Below, one piece after another: positions 8,019 through 16,762 of a stretch of DNA of 64,000 nucleotides. A program made the translations under genes and the position numbers. The stretch comes from JBGPLJ01 sp035644395 (lineage in GTDB: Bacteria; Pseudomonadota; Gammaproteobacteria; Steroidobacterales; Steroidobacteraceae): positions 1-64,000 of the forward strand of contig DASQOR010000074.1 in assembly GCA_035644395.1 (NCBI GenBank), read 5' to 3'. The notes under the pieces are model-generated. The model did no database searches and had not been told where the DNA came from. It was given only the letters and a program-made list of their open reading frames with translations. Each line of letters starts with the position of its first letter. Position 1 is the first letter of the stretch.

Positions 8019-9482
8019 CTAGTCGATGCCAAGCCCCGGCCACAGCTGGTCGATTCTTGCACGGACCTCGGCCGACATGGTGATTTGCCTGCCCCAGCGC
8101 CGGGTGGTTTCCCCGGTCCACTTGGCGGTCGCGTCGAAACCGATCTTGGAGCCGAGGCCGGCCACGGGCGAGGCGAAATCGAGGTAGTCGATCGGTGTGT
8201 TCTCGACCAGGACCGTGTCGCGAGCGGGGTCCATGCGCGTCGTCACGGCCCAGATCACGTCCTGCCAGCTGCGCACGTCGATGTCGTCGTCCGTGACAAT
8301 GACGAATTTCGTGTACATGAACTGCTTCAGGAACGACCAGACACCGAACATCACGCGCTTGGCGTGGCCCGCGTACTGCTTCTTCATGCTCACGACCGCG
8401 ATCCGGTACGAACAGCCCTCCGGTGGCAGGTAAAAGTCGACGATTTCCGGAAATTGCTTCCGGAGAAGCGGCACGAAGATCTCGTTCAGCGCGAGTCCCA
8501 GCATCGACGGCTCATCCGGCGGGCGCCCCGTGTAAGTGCTGTGATAAATCGGGTGCTTGCGATGGGTAATGCGCTCGATTTCGAGCACCGGAAAGCGCTC
8601 GACCTCGTTGTAGTAGCCGGTGTGGTCGCCGAACGGTCCTTCATCGGCGTCGTCGCCCGGTGTCATGAAGCCCTCGAGCACGATCTCCGCCGTCGCCGGC
8701 ACCTTGAGATCGTGTGAAAGACACGGCACCAGCTCCGTGCGGCCGCCGCGCAAGAGGCCCGCGAACGCGTATTCGGACAAAGTGTCGGGAATTGGCGTCA
8801 CCGCAGCCAGCGTCGTCGCGGGATCGGCGCCGAGCGCGACGGCCACCGGGAACCGCTCGCGCGGATGGGCACGCTGCCAGTCGAGGAAGTCGAGCGCCCC
8901 GCCGCGATGCGCGAGCCAGCGCATGATCACGCGGTTGCGCCCGATCACCTGCTGGCGGTAGATCCCCATGTTCTGGCGCGCCTTGCCGGGCCCCCGGGTC
9001 GTGACGAGGCCCCAGGTGATGAGCGGCGCCACATCCTCCGGCCAGCAGGTCTGGATCGGAAACTTCGCAAGGTCGACGTCCTTGCCCTCCAGCACTACCT
9101 CGCGGCAGGGCCCGTCGCCGACGTCCTTCGGCGCCATGTCGAGGACCCTCTTGTAGAGAGGCAGCTTCTGCCAGGCATCGCGCAAGCCCTTCGGCGGTTC
9201 GGGCTCCTTGAGCGTCGCCAGCAGGACGCCCAGCTCGCGCAGTTCCGCTGGGGTCTCCTGGCCGAGAGCCGCGGCAACGCGTCCGACGGTGCCGAAGAGA
9301 TTGCCGAGGACTGGCATGTCGAAGCCGCGCGGCCGCTCAAAGAGGAGCGCCGGCCCGCCGCGCTTCAAGGTCCGGTCGCAGACCTCGGTCATCTCGAGGA
9401 TGGGGCTGATCTCTGCCTTGACGAGCGTCAACTCGCGGCGCGTGGCGAGCTGGTCGAGGAAGTCACGCAGGTCTTTGTACAT
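8019..9482 (-). CDS. ubiD: 4-hydroxy-3-polyprenylbenzoate decarboxylase UbiD
   Basis: A 487-residue prenylated-FMN-dependent decarboxylase of ubiquinone synthesis. Family marks are seen throughout: the opening MYKDLRDFLDQL, NMGIYRQQVIGRNRVIMRWL around 170-190, and the acidic EGPFGDHTGYY segment near 280 that contributes catalytic acids. Length matches UbiD of Escherichia coli (about 497). The partner ubiX, which makes the cofactor, is not in the window. It is followed on the same strand by parA and the ferredoxin-reductase. Confidence 0.94.
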   Translation of the reverse strand: MYKDLRDFLDQLATRRELTLVKAEISPILEMTEVCDRTLKRGGPALLFERPRGFDMPVLGNLFGTVGRVAAALGQETPAELRELGVLLATLKEPEPPKGLRDAWQKLPLYKRVLDMAPKDVGDGPCREVVLEGKDVDLAKFPIQTCWPEDVAPLITWGLVTTRGPGKARQNMGIYRQQVIGRNRVIMRWLAHRGGALDFLDWQRAHPRERFPVAVALGADPATTLAAVTPIPDTLSEYAFAGLLRGGRTELVPCLSHDLKVPATAEIVLEGFMTPGDDADEGPFGDHTGYYNEVERFPVLEIERITHRKHPIYHSTYTGRPPDEPSMLGLALNEIFVPLLRKQFPEIVDFYLPPEGCSYRIAVVSMKKQYAGHAKRVMFGVWSFLKQFMYTKFVIVTDDDIDVRSWQDVIWAVTTRMDPARDTVLVENTPIDYLDFASPVAGLGSKIGFDATAKWTGETTRRWGRQITMSAEVRARIDQLWPGLGID

Positions 9483-9503
9483 GGAGATGGGGACGGCGAA
9501 GAA

Positions 9504-9611
9504 GGGGACAGGTCCATTTTTGCACCAGGCGAAGATGGGGACAGATCTATTTTTGCCCCAGGCTTCGCGTCATGATTCGGTGATGCCTCGGGCAAAAAAA
9601 GATCTGTCCCC
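9504..9611. repeat. REP-like element: two left arms and one right arm
   Basis: Two left-arm copies begin at 9504 and 9537 (GGGGACAG followed by a TCTATTTTTGC-type core), and one right arm lies at 9590-9611. The second left arm pairs with the right arm over 22 bp with one mismatch. The first copy carries several differences and looks decayed. The right arm lies inside the first codons of the downstream acetyltransferase gene. The start codon of ubiD is just to the left, so the element sits between two divergent genes. Confidence 0.85.
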
Positions 9612-10182
9612 GGCCTGCCGCGCTCTCACTCGCCGCGACTGGCCTCACATCGAGACGCTCTTCGGCGAGCGCGGCGCGTGCGCCGGCTGCTGGTGCATGT
9701 TCTGGCGCGTGCCGGGCTCGAGGACCCAGTGGCAGGCGCGCCTCGGCGAGCGGAACAAGCGCGCCTTTCGCAGACTCGTCGAAGCGGGCCGCGTGCGCGG
9801 ATGCCTCGCGTTCGCGGGCCGCGATCCGATCGGCTGGGTGAGCATCGGTCCGAAGATCGAGTTTCCCTATTTCGAACGCAGCCGATCGATTCCTGCAAGT
9901 GCGGATGCGCGCGAGTGGTGCGTCACCTGCTTCTACGTTCCGGCGCGCTGGCGGAGCAAAGGTGTCGCGAGCTCGCTGCTGGCCGCCGCCGTCGAGCTCG
10001 CCGGCAAGAGCGGCGCGCGCCTCATCGAAGGCTATCCGCTCGTGCCCAAGCATGCGCACGCGCGGGCGCCTGCGGCATTCGCGTGGACCGGCGTACCGCG
10101 GCTCTATGAGCAATGCCGCTTCGAGCGTGCGGCGAACCCGGTTGCGAAGAAGGTCATCTATCGGCGTCGGTTGACGGCTTGA
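9583..10182 (+). CDS. GNAT-family N-acetyltransferase with repeat-derived N-terminus
   Basis: A 199-residue acetyltransferase. The acetyl-CoA-binding region is VTCFYVPARWRSKGVASSLL near 110-130, and the Cys/Trp-rich opening GACAGCWCMFW near residues 30-40 is characteristic of one uncharacterised GNAT subgroup. The only in-frame ATG lies at 9583, inside the spacer of a REP-like hairpin, so residues RAKKDLSP are encoded by the repeat arm. Homologous proteins would be expected to start close to TRRDW, so the repeat seems to have replaced the original start region. Substrate unknown. Confidence 0.75.
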   Translation: MPRAKKDLSPACRALTRRDWPHIETLFGERGACAGCWCMFWRVPGSRTQWQARLGERNKRAFRRLVEAGRVRGCLAFAGRDPIGWVSIGPKIEFPYFERSRSIPASADAREWCVTCFYVPARWRSKGVASSLLAAAVELAGKSGARLIEGYPLVPKHAHARAPAAFAWTGVPRLYEQCRFERAANPVAKKVIYRRRLTA

Positions 10183-10198
10183 GGTATCCTCGCGGGCC

Positions 10199-11026
10199 AT
10201 GCGGATCGACTTCACCAAGATGCATGGACTCGGCAACGACTTCATCATCTTCGACGCTCCGAAGGGCCCGCTGCCGGATGCCGGGCGCTGGCGACAGCTC
10301 TCGAACCGTCACAACGGCATCGGCTTCGACCAGGCCCTCGTGCTCGAACCGCCGCGCGATGCCGGCACGGCCGTCTTCTACCGCATCTTCAATGCCGACG
10401 GCGGCGAGGTCGAGCAGTGCGGCAATGGCGCGCGCTGCGTCGCGACGCTCGTCAGCCGGCGGCTTGCGCGCGGCCCGGGCGAAATCGCAATGGACAGTCC
10501 GGGCGGTGTCGTTCGCGCCCGGGTGCTCGACGACGGCTGGGTGTCGATCGACATGGGCGCGCCGAATTTCGATCCGGCTGCGCTGCCGTTCGAGGCTTCG
10601 TCCGAGTCCTACGTGTATCCGCTGCAGGTCGCGGGCACGGAAGTCGAGATCGGCGCGGTATCGATCGGCAATCCGCACGCGGTGCTCAAGGTTGCCTCGG
10701 TTGCGAGCGCGCCCGTTGACCGGCTGGGCCCGGCCATCGAGAGACATCCGCGCTTTCCACGGCGCACGAACGTGGAATTCATGGAAGTCGTGGGCCCCGA
10801 TCACATCCGGTTGCGCGTCTTCGAGCGCGGCACCGGCGAAACCCTGGCTTGCGGCACCGGCGCCTGCGGCGCGGTCGCGGTGGGCAGGCGCCACGGTCTC
10901 CTCGGTGAAAAGGTCAACGTCGACCTGCCGGGCGGACGGCTTATCATTGAGTGGGCGGGTCCCGGCCAGCCGATCTGGCTGACGGGTCCGACCGAAACGG
11001 CCTTCCAGGGGTCTGTCGACATCTGA
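10199..11026 (+). CDS. dapF: diaminopimelate epimerase
   Basis: DapF converts LL- to meso-diaminopimelate, the last shared step to lysine and peptidoglycan. The protein has 275 residues with both catalytic cysteines: Cys74 in GGEVEQCGNGARC and Cys218 in LACGTGACGA. The opening FTKMHGLGNDFI is typical. It begins a conserved run with DUF484 and xerC, 22 bases apart from the next gene, as in many gammaproteobacteria. The sequence TATCCT shortly before the ATG could be a -10 element, but this is only suggestive. Confidence 0.96.
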   Translation: MRIDFTKMHGLGNDFIIFDAPKGPLPDAGRWRQLSNRHNGIGFDQALVLEPPRDAGTAVFYRIFNADGGEVEQCGNGARCVATLVSRRLARGPGEIAMDSPGGVVRARVLDDGWVSIDMGAPNFDPAALPFEASSESYVYPLQVAGTEVEIGAVSIGNPHAVLKVASVASAPVDRLGPAIERHPRFPRRTNVEFMEVVGPDHIRLRVFERGTGETLACGTGACGAVAVGRRHGLLGEKVNVDLPGGRLIIEWAGPGQPIWLTGPTETAFQGSVDI

Positions 11027-11048
11027 AGCGAGCGAGGGAGCACAACAA

Positions 11049-11744
11049 GTGACCAATCAAGCCCGCGGCCTGCGCGCCGAAGTGCTGTCGGAAGAAAGCA
11101 TCGCCCAGTTCCTCGAGAACAATCCGGACTTCTTCGAGCGGCATGGCGCGGTACTCGAGAAATTGAGCCTGCCGCACGTGCGCGGCGGCGCCGCGGTCTC
11201 GCTGGTCGAACGCCAGGTCGACGCGCTGCGCGAGCGGCACAAGGCGCTCGAGCGGCGCCTGCGCGAGCTGGTCGAGGTCGCGCGCGCGAACGAAGAGCTG
11301 GGTGAGAAGGTGCATCGCCTCGCCCGGAGGCTGATCGGCTCCCATGGGCGCGAAGCGGTCGTTGCGGTCGTGGAAGCGGCGCTGAGGGAAGATTTCAACT
11401 CGCGCAATTCGGTGCTCATCGTATTCGCGGCGCCGGCCTCGATGCCGCAGGCGGGCACGTTCCTGCGCGTGCTCGAGCGTTCCTCGCCCGAACTGAAGAT
11501 GTTCGATCCGCTGCTCGAGTCGGGGAAGCCGCGCTGCGGGCAGATCCGCGACACCCAGCGCGATTTCCTCTTCGGCAAGGAAACCGTGGAAATCGGCTCC
11601 GTCGCGCTGCTGCCGCTCGGTCTCAGCGGCTCGATCGGACTGCTTGCGATCGGCAGCGCCGATGCGCAGCATTTCCACCCGGGCATGAACACGGAGCTCC
11701 TGGTCCGCATCGGCGAGCTCATCGCCCAGGCGCTCGTCACCTGA
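11049..11744 (+). CDS. DUF484 family protein
   Basis: A 231-residue cytosolic protein of the DUF484 family: an N-terminal segment SIAQFLENNPDFFERH, a coiled coil with VSLVERQVDALRERHKAL near 57-74, and a C-terminal GAF-like domain. The function is unknown, but the gene lies between dapF and xerC in most gammaproteobacteria that have it, which is the case here. Its stop overlaps the xerC start by one base, pointing to coupled translation. Confidence 0.92.
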   Translation: MTNQARGLRAEVLSEESIAQFLENNPDFFERHGAVLEKLSLPHVRGGAAVSLVERQVDALRERHKALERRLRELVEVARANEELGEKVHRLARRLIGSHGREAVVAVVEAALREDFNSRNSVLIVFAAPASMPQAGTFLRVLERSSPELKMFDPLLESGKPRCGQIRDTQRDFLFGKETVEIGSVALLPLGLSGSIGLLAIGSADAQHFHPGMNTELLVRIGELIAQALVT

Positions 11745-12664
11745 TGGACGCCGCCGCGCTCGTTTGGGTCGAGCGATATCTCGCTCACCTCAAGACCGAG
11801 CGGCGGATGTCCCCGCACACGGCTACCAATTACGCGCGCGACCTCGCGGCGCTCGAGGGCTATTGCCGCAAGAAAGGCGTCGCCAGCTGGCGCGCCATCG
11901 ACAGCCAGCACGTGCGCATCTTCGCGGCCGAGGAACACCGCGATGGACTCGGGCCGCGCAGCATCCAGCGGCGCCTGTCCGCGGTCCGCGGATTCTTTGA
12001 ATACCTCATTCGCGAGGGCGAGCTCAAGGCGAATGCCGCGCGCGAAATCCAGGCGCCGAAGGCGCCGAAGCGCCTGCCGATGACGCTCGATGCGGACCAG
12101 ATGGCGCGCCTGCTCGATTTTCGCGGCGGCGGCAAGCTCGATGCGCGCGACCGCGCCATCATGGAGCTCTTCTATTCGTCGGGGCTGCGGCTCGCGGAGC
12201 TCGCCGGCTTGAGGCTCACCGATCTCGACCTCAAGGATCAGACCGTGCGCGTCACCGGCAAGGGCAACAAGATGCGCATCGTGCCCGTGGGACGTCACGC
12301 CGTCACGGCCTTGCGTACCTGGCTCGGTGAGCGGGCGGCGATCCGGCAGGTGGAGGATCACGCGCTCTTCGTGGGGGCCAGCGGGCGGCGCCTGGGCGTG
12401 CGGGCCATCCAGTTGCGCATCGATCACTGGGCCCGCAAGCAGGGTCTCGGCGTCAAGGTCCACCCGCACCTCTTCCGGCATTCGTTTGCCACGCATCTGC
12501 TTGAATCGAGTGGCAATTTGCGGGGCGTGCAGGAGCTCCTGGGGCACGCTGATATCTCCACGACCCAGATCTATACGCATCTTGATTTCCAGCACCTGGC
12601 GCGCATATACGACCGCACTCACCCTCGCGCCAGGATCCGCAAGACGGCCAAAAACGCGGATTGA
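11744..12664 (+). CDS. xerC: tyrosine recombinase XerC
   Basis: XerC acts with XerD at the chromosomal dif site to resolve dimers. The protein has 306 residues with an N-terminal SAM-like core-binding domain and a C-terminal catalytic domain. The catalytic set is visible: Arg in SSGLRLAEL, Lys in VTGKGNKMR, His-x-x-Arg in HLFRHSFATHLL, His in LLGHADISTTQ and Tyr in IYTHLDF. Its location after dapF and DUF484 supports XerC rather than a mobile integrase. Its stop is followed directly by a REP-like repeat. Confidence 0.95.
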   Translation: MDAAALVWVERYLAHLKTERRMSPHTATNYARDLAALEGYCRKKGVASWRAIDSQHVRIFAAEEHRDGLGPRSIQRRLSAVRGFFEYLIREGELKANAAREIQAPKAPKRLPMTLDADQMARLLDFRGGGKLDARDRAIMELFYSSGLRLAELAGLRLTDLDLKDQTVRVTGKGNKMRIVPVGRHAVTALRTWLGERAAIRQVEDHALFVGASGRRLGVRAIQLRIDHWARKQGLGVKVHPHLFRHSFATHLLESSGNLRGVQELLGHADISTTQIYTHLDFQHLARIYDRTHPRARIRKTAKNAD

Positions 12665-12673
12665 AAGCGAATG

Positions 12674-12726
12674 GCGACCGACTGAAGTCTGTCCGATTGA
12701 ATGGGGACAGACTGAAGTCTGTCCCC
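12674..12726. repeat. REP-like palindromes, GACTGAAGTC type: one decayed and one intact copy
   Basis: The intact copy at 12703-12726 is a 24-base palindrome with arms GGGGACAGACT and AGTCTGTCCCC around GA. A decayed copy at about 12674-12694 keeps the centre GACTGAAGTCTGTCC but has lost the outer G run. They lie between xerC and hslV. In the frame of hslV the repeats read GDRLKSV twice, so a spurious N-terminal extension is possible there. Confidence 0.92.
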
Positions 12727-12747
12727 ACTCCCAGGAGCATCGAGTCC

Positions 12748-13293
12748 ATGACCGATTCGGCATTCAATCCACATGGCACAACGATTATTGCCGTGCGCCG
12801 CAACGGCGCCGTCGCGATGGGCGGGGACGGGCAGGTCACGCTCGGCGCCACGGTCATGAAGGGCAACGCGAAGAAAGTGCGGCGCCTCTTCGACGGCAAG
12901 GTGCTCGCGGGTTTCGCCGGCGGCACCGCGGACGCGTTCACGCTGTTCGAACGCTTCGAAGGGAAGCTGCAGAAATTCGGCAACCTGACGCGTGCCGCGA
13001 TCGAGCTCGCGAAGGACTGGCGGTCGGACCGCTACCTGCGCCGCCTGGAAGCGCTGCTCGCCGTCGCCGATACCTCGGCCTCCTTCCTGATCTCGGGCAA
13101 CGGCGACGTGATCGAGCCGGAGCACGAAATCGTCGCGATCGGCTCGGGCGGGAACTTTGCGCAGGCCGCGGCCATCGCACTCCTCGAGAACACGGACCTG
13201 AGCGCGCGCGAAGTGGTCGAGAAGTCGCTCGGAATCGCCGCGGATATCTGCATATACACGAACCGGAATTTGCTGATCGAAGAGCTGAAGTAG
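12748..13293 (+). CDS. hslV: ATP-dependent protease subunit HslV
   Basis: HslV is the threonine peptidase of the HslUV (ClpQY) proteasome-like protease. The protein has 181 residues. The catalytic Thr is expected at residue 11 after a ten-residue propeptide (MTDSAFNPHG before TTIIAVRR), as in Xanthomonas-type HslV, whereas Escherichia coli has only the initiator Met. The AGDGQVTLG-type and GFAGGTADAFTLFE motifs are complete. I chose the ATG at 12748 because AGGAG lies about ten bases before it; the frame is open further upstream but only through repeat DNA. hslU follows 13 bases later. Confidence 0.95.
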   Translation: MTDSAFNPHGTTIIAVRRNGAVAMGGDGQVTLGATVMKGNAKKVRRLFDGKVLAGFAGGTADAFTLFERFEGKLQKFGNLTRAAIELAKDWRSDRYLRRLEALLAVADTSASFLISGNGDVIEPEHEIVAIGSGGNFAQAAAIALLENTDLSAREVVEKSLGIAADICIYTNRNLLIEELK

Positions 13294-13306
13294 GCCAGAC
13301 TCAATC

Positions 13307-14635
13307 ATGACACCGAGACAAATCGTCAAAGAGCTCGACAGCCACATCGTCGGCCAGGAAAAGGCGAAGCGCGCGGTCGCCATCGCCCTGCGCAATCGCT
13401 GGCGCCGCCAGCAGGTCCACGAAGGCCTGCGCCACGAGATCACGCCGAAGAACATCCTGATGATCGGCCCGACGGGCGTCGGCAAGACCGAAATCGCCCG
13501 CCGGCTCGCCAAGCTCGCGAACGCGCCCTTCATCAAGGTGGAGGCGACCAAGTTCACCGAGGTCGGCTACGTCGGCCGCGAGGTCGATTCGATCATCCGC
13601 GATCTCGTGGACGTCGCCGTGAAGATGACGCGCGAAGTGGAAATGGCGAAGGTCCGCGACCGCGCGCAGGAGTCCGCGGAGGAGCGCGTGCTCGACGCCC
13701 TGCTCCCGCGCCCGCGCACGATGGGCTTCAGCACCGACGACGTCGGCCAGCCGCGGGACGCTGAGACGCGCCAGAAATTCCGCAAGATGCTGCGCGAGGG
13801 CGCGCTCAACGATCGCGAGATCGAAATCGAGATGCGCGCCATTCCCGTCGGCGTCGAGATCATGGCGCCGCCCGGCATGGAAGAGATGTCCGCGCAGCTG
13901 CAGTCGATGTTCCAGAACATGGGCGGCAACCGCACCAAGTCGCGCAAGCTCAAGGTGAAGGAGGCGCAGAAGCTCCTCGTCGAGGAAGAAGCCGCGAAGA
14001 TGGTGAACGAGGAAGAGCTCAAGACCCGCGCCGTCGAGAACGCGGAGCAGAACGGCATCGTCTTCATCGATGAGATCGACAAGATCGCGCGCCGCCAGGA
14101 AACGATGGGCGCGGACGTCTCGCGCGAGGGCGTGCAGCGGGATCTCCTGCCGCTCGTCGAGGGCTGCACCGTGAGCACGAAGTTCGGCATGGTGAAGACG
14201 GATCACATCCTCTTCATGGCCTCGGGCGCCTTTCACATGTCCAAGCCCTCCGATCTCATCCCGGAGCTGCAGGGCCGCTTTCCGATCCGCGTGGAGCTCG
14301 AGCCGCTGAAGGTCGAGGACTTCGTGCGGATCCTCACCGAACCGAGCGCCTCGCTCACGACCCAGTACCGGGCGCTCCTTGAGACCGAGGGCGTCAAGGT
14401 CGATTTCTCGACCGACGGCGTGCGGCGGCTCGCGGAAGTCGCCTTCCAGGTGAACGAGCGCACGGAGAACATCGGCGCACGGCGGCTGCACACGGTCATG
14501 GAGCGGCTGCTCGAAACCGTTTCCTTCGACGCGGCGGACCGGTCGGGCCAGACGATTCACGTCGATGCGGCGTATGTCGATCATCACCTTGGGGAACTCG
14601 CCAAGGATGAAGATCTCAGTCGCTACATTCTCTGA
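13307..14635 (+). CDS. hslU: HslU AAA+ unfoldase of the HslUV protease
   Basis: A 442-residue unfoldase that feeds substrates to HslV. Walker A is GPTGVGKT (54-61), the pore-loop GYVGREVDSI follows near 88, Walker B is IVFIDEID and the C-terminal tail EDLSRYIL is the segment that docks into HslV. The intermediate I-domain is present between them. The length equals that of well-studied homologues. It forms an operon with hslV and probably the DUF971 gene. Confidence 0.97.
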   Translation: MTPRQIVKELDSHIVGQEKAKRAVAIALRNRWRRQQVHEGLRHEITPKNILMIGPTGVGKTEIARRLAKLANAPFIKVEATKFTEVGYVGREVDSIIRDLVDVAVKMTREVEMAKVRDRAQESAEERVLDALLPRPRTMGFSTDDVGQPRDAETRQKFRKMLREGALNDREIEIEMRAIPVGVEIMAPPGMEEMSAQLQSMFQNMGGNRTKSRKLKVKEAQKLLVEEEAAKMVNEEELKTRAVENAEQNGIVFIDEIDKIARRQETMGADVSREGVQRDLLPLVEGCTVSTKFGMVKTDHILFMASGAFHMSKPSDLIPELQGRFPIRVELEPLKVEDFVRILTEPSASLTTQYRALLETEGVKVDFSTDGVRRLAEVAFQVNERTENIGARRLHTVMERLLETVSFDAADRSGQTIHVDAAYVDHHLGELAKDEDLSRYIL

Positions 14636-14642
14636 CGGCGCG

Positions 14643-14993
14643 ATGGCCGATATCACCGCCACGGAGATCAAGCTTCGCAAGCGCTCGAAGCTGCTGGAGG
14701 TCGCGTTCGACGACGGCAGCCGCTACGAGCTGCCGTTCGAGTACCTGCGGGTGTTCTCGCCGTCCGCCGAAGTGCGGGGCCACGGGCCCGGCCAGGAAGT
14801 GCTGCAGGTGGGAAAGCAGGACGTCACCGTCCTCGCCGTCGAACCGGTCGGCCGCTATGCGGTCAAGCTCGTCTTCAGCGACGGTCACGACACGGGTCTC
14901 TACACCTGGAGCTACCTGCACGAACTCGGCCGCGAACGCGAACCGAAATGGGCGGGCTACCTGGAAAGACTGACCAGGGCGGGCGCGCGCTAG
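14643..14993 (+). CDS. DUF971 / gamma-butyrobetaine hydroxylase-like N-terminal domain protein
   Basis: A 116-residue protein consisting of a single DUF971 domain: LEVAFDDGSRYELPFEYLRV and YTWSYLHELG are the hallmark segments. The same fold forms the N-terminal zinc-binding domain of eukaryotic gamma-butyrobetaine hydroxylase; stand-alone bacterial copies have been linked to iron-sulfur metabolism. It regularly follows hslU in gammaproteobacteria. I use the ATG at 14643; a start at 14565 would overlap hslU by 71 bases. Confidence 0.85.
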   Translation: MADITATEIKLRKRSKLLEVAFDDGSRYELPFEYLRVFSPSAEVRGHGPGQEVLQVGKQDVTVLAVEPVGRYAVKLVFSDGHDTGLYTWSYLHELGREREPKWAGYLERLTRAGAR

Positions 14994-15002
14994 AATGCGC
15001 CG

Positions 15003-15557
15003 ATGCCCGCCGACGATCGTTCCGAAGTCGATCTGATCCGCCATCCCAAGGGCGCGAGTCACGAAACCTGTTCCATCCGCGTGGCCTATCGCCTCGGCAG
15101 CGATCGGATGCTCGACCTTCGCTATCTGCTGAAGGGCCCGCTCGGGCCGATTCGGGTGCCTGCGGCGCGTGCGCCGGCGCGGGCCGATGAGCTCTGGAAG
15201 CAGACTTGCTTCGAAGCGTTCGTCGCGGTCGATGGATCGGCGGCGTACTTCGAATTCAATCTGTCGCCCTCCACCGAGTGGGCCTCCTATCGATTCGGGT
15301 CCTACCGCAGCGACCGGGCCGTGGAGTCAGCCGTCAGTGCGCCCGGGATAACAGTCGATCGCAGCGCGGATCGCCTGCAGCTCGACGCGCGGCTCGCGCT
15401 CGATACGATCGAATCGCTCCGCGGGCGGAACCTCCATCTCGCGCTGGCCGCCGTCGTCGAGTCCGACAGTGGTACGCTTTCGTACTGGGCGCTCGCGCAT
15501 CCGCGTGCTGAGCCCGATTTTCACCACGCGGACGGTTTCCGGATTTCCCTTCGATGA
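15003..15557 (+). CDS. DOMON-like domain protein
   Basis: A 184-residue protein that looks like a single beta-sandwich of the DOMON-like type (WKQTCFEAFVAVDGSAAYFE and NLSPSTEWASYRF are typical segments). DOMON domains bind haem or sugars, but this bacterial branch is uncharacterised and I see no conserved Met/His pair that would prove haem binding. There is no signal peptide, so it is probably cytoplasmic. It overlaps the DUF1343 gene by four bases, and TAGAAT just before its ATG may be a -10 element. Confidence 0.75.
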   Translation: MPADDRSEVDLIRHPKGASHETCSIRVAYRLGSDRMLDLRYLLKGPLGPIRVPAARAPARADELWKQTCFEAFVAVDGSAAYFEFNLSPSTEWASYRFGSYRSDRAVESAVSAPGITVDRSADRLQLDARLALDTIESLRGRNLHLALAAVVESDSGTLSYWALAHPRAEPDFHHADGFRISLR

Positions 15558-16762
15558 GCACCCTGTTCGGCATCGATCGCTTCCTCGAAGACCCGGCGTT
15601 GCGCAAGCCCCTCGCCGGCCGGCGTATCGCGCTGCTCGCGCATCCGGCATCGGTGACCCAGGATCTCGTCCACTCGCTCGACGCTCTGGCGTCCCTGGGC
15701 GACCTGCGCATCACGGCTGCATTCGGTCCCCAGCACGGGCTGCGCGGCGACAAGCAGGACAACATGATCGAGTCGCCGGATTACGAGGATCCGGTGCATC
15801 GCATCCCCGTGTTCAGCCTCTACGGGAACGTCCGCCGGCCGACCGACGCGATGCTCGCGACGTTCGACGCGCTGATCGTCGACCTGCAGGACGTCGGCTG
15901 CCGCATCTACACGTTCGCAACGACGCTGCGCTATGTACTCGAAGCGGCGGCCCGGCGGCAGAAGAGCGTCTGGATCCTCGATCGCCCGAATCCCGCGGGC
16001 CGTCCGATCGAGGGCCTGCGGCTGCGCTCCGGCTGGGAGAGTTTCGTCGGCGCCGGCCCGATGCCGATGCGCCACGGCCTGACGCTCGGGGAGCTTGCGC
16101 GCTGGTTCGTCCGCACGCTCCAGCTCGACATCGATTGCCGCATCGTCGAAATGCCGGGATGGGTGCCGGAGGTGGCCCCGGGATTCGGCTGGCCGCTCGG
16201 CGAGCGCTCCTGGGTCAATCCGAGCCCGAACGCCGCGAATCTCTCGATGGCGCGCTGCTATGCGGGCACGGTGCTGCTCGAGGGCACGACACTCTCCGAG
16301 GGCCGCGGAACGACGCGCCCGCTCGAACTCCTCGGAGCACCGGATCTCGACGTCGGCGCGCTGCTCAAGGAGATGCATCGGCTATCGCCCTCGTGGCTCG
16401 CCGGCTGCCGCCTGCGTCCCTGCTGGTTCGAGCCGACGTTCCACAAGCACGCCGGCAAGCTGTGCGCCGGCCTGCAGATCCATGTCGAGGATGAAAGCTA
16501 CCGCCACACCGAATTCCGGCCATGGCGCCTGGTGGCGCTCGCCTTCAAGGCGCTGCGCCGCCTGCGTCCCGACTACGAGCTCTGGCGCGACTTCCCGTAC
16601 GAATACGAGACCGGCAAGCTCGCCATCGACGTGATCAACGGCAGCGATCTGCTGCGCCGGTGGGTGGACGACAGACCGGCAACGCCGCAGGACCTCGAGG
16701 CCCTGCTCGCGCCCGACGAGATGAGCTGGGATGCGGAGACCGCCGCCGACCGCATTTACTAG
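15554..16762 (+). CDS. DUF1343 protein (NamZ-like exo-beta-N-acetylmuramidase family)
   Basis: A 402-residue DUF1343 protein; the family founder NamZ cleaves terminal N-acetylmuramic acid from peptidoglycan fragments. Hallmarks are FGPQHGLRGDKQDNM near 56-70, SLYGNVRRPT, DLQDVGCRIYTFATTL near 112-127 and DRPNPAGRPIEG. I see no N-terminal signal peptide, so it may act on recycled cell-wall pieces in the cytosol. It overlaps the DOMON-like gene and converges on the DUF885 gene, sharing four bases at their 3' ends. Confidence 0.87.
   Translation: MSTLFGIDRFLEDPALRKPLAGRRIALLAHPASVTQDLVHSLDALASLGDLRITAAFGPQHGLRGDKQDNMIESPDYEDPVHRIPVFSLYGNVRRPTDAMLATFDALIVDLQDVGCRIYTFATTLRYVLEAAARRQKSVWILDRPNPAGRPIEGLRLRSGWESFVGAGPMPMRHGLTLGELARWFVRTLQLDIDCRIVEMPGWVPEVAPGFGWPLGERSWVNPSPNAANLSMARCYAGTVLLEGTTLSEGRGTTRPLELLGAPDLDVGALLKEMHRLSPSWLAGCRLRPCWFEPTFHKHAGKLCAGLQIHVEDESYRHTEFRPWRLVALAFKALRRLRPDYELWRDFPYEYETGKLAIDVINGSDLLRRWVDDRPATPQDLEALLAPDEMSWDAETAADRIY

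Noticed and set aside
12661..12747. Longer HslV start giving a GDRLKSV-containing leader
   Set aside because: The leader is pure repeat sequence and would block the N-terminal Thr; the ATG at 12748 has a ribosome site and matches HslV propeptide length.
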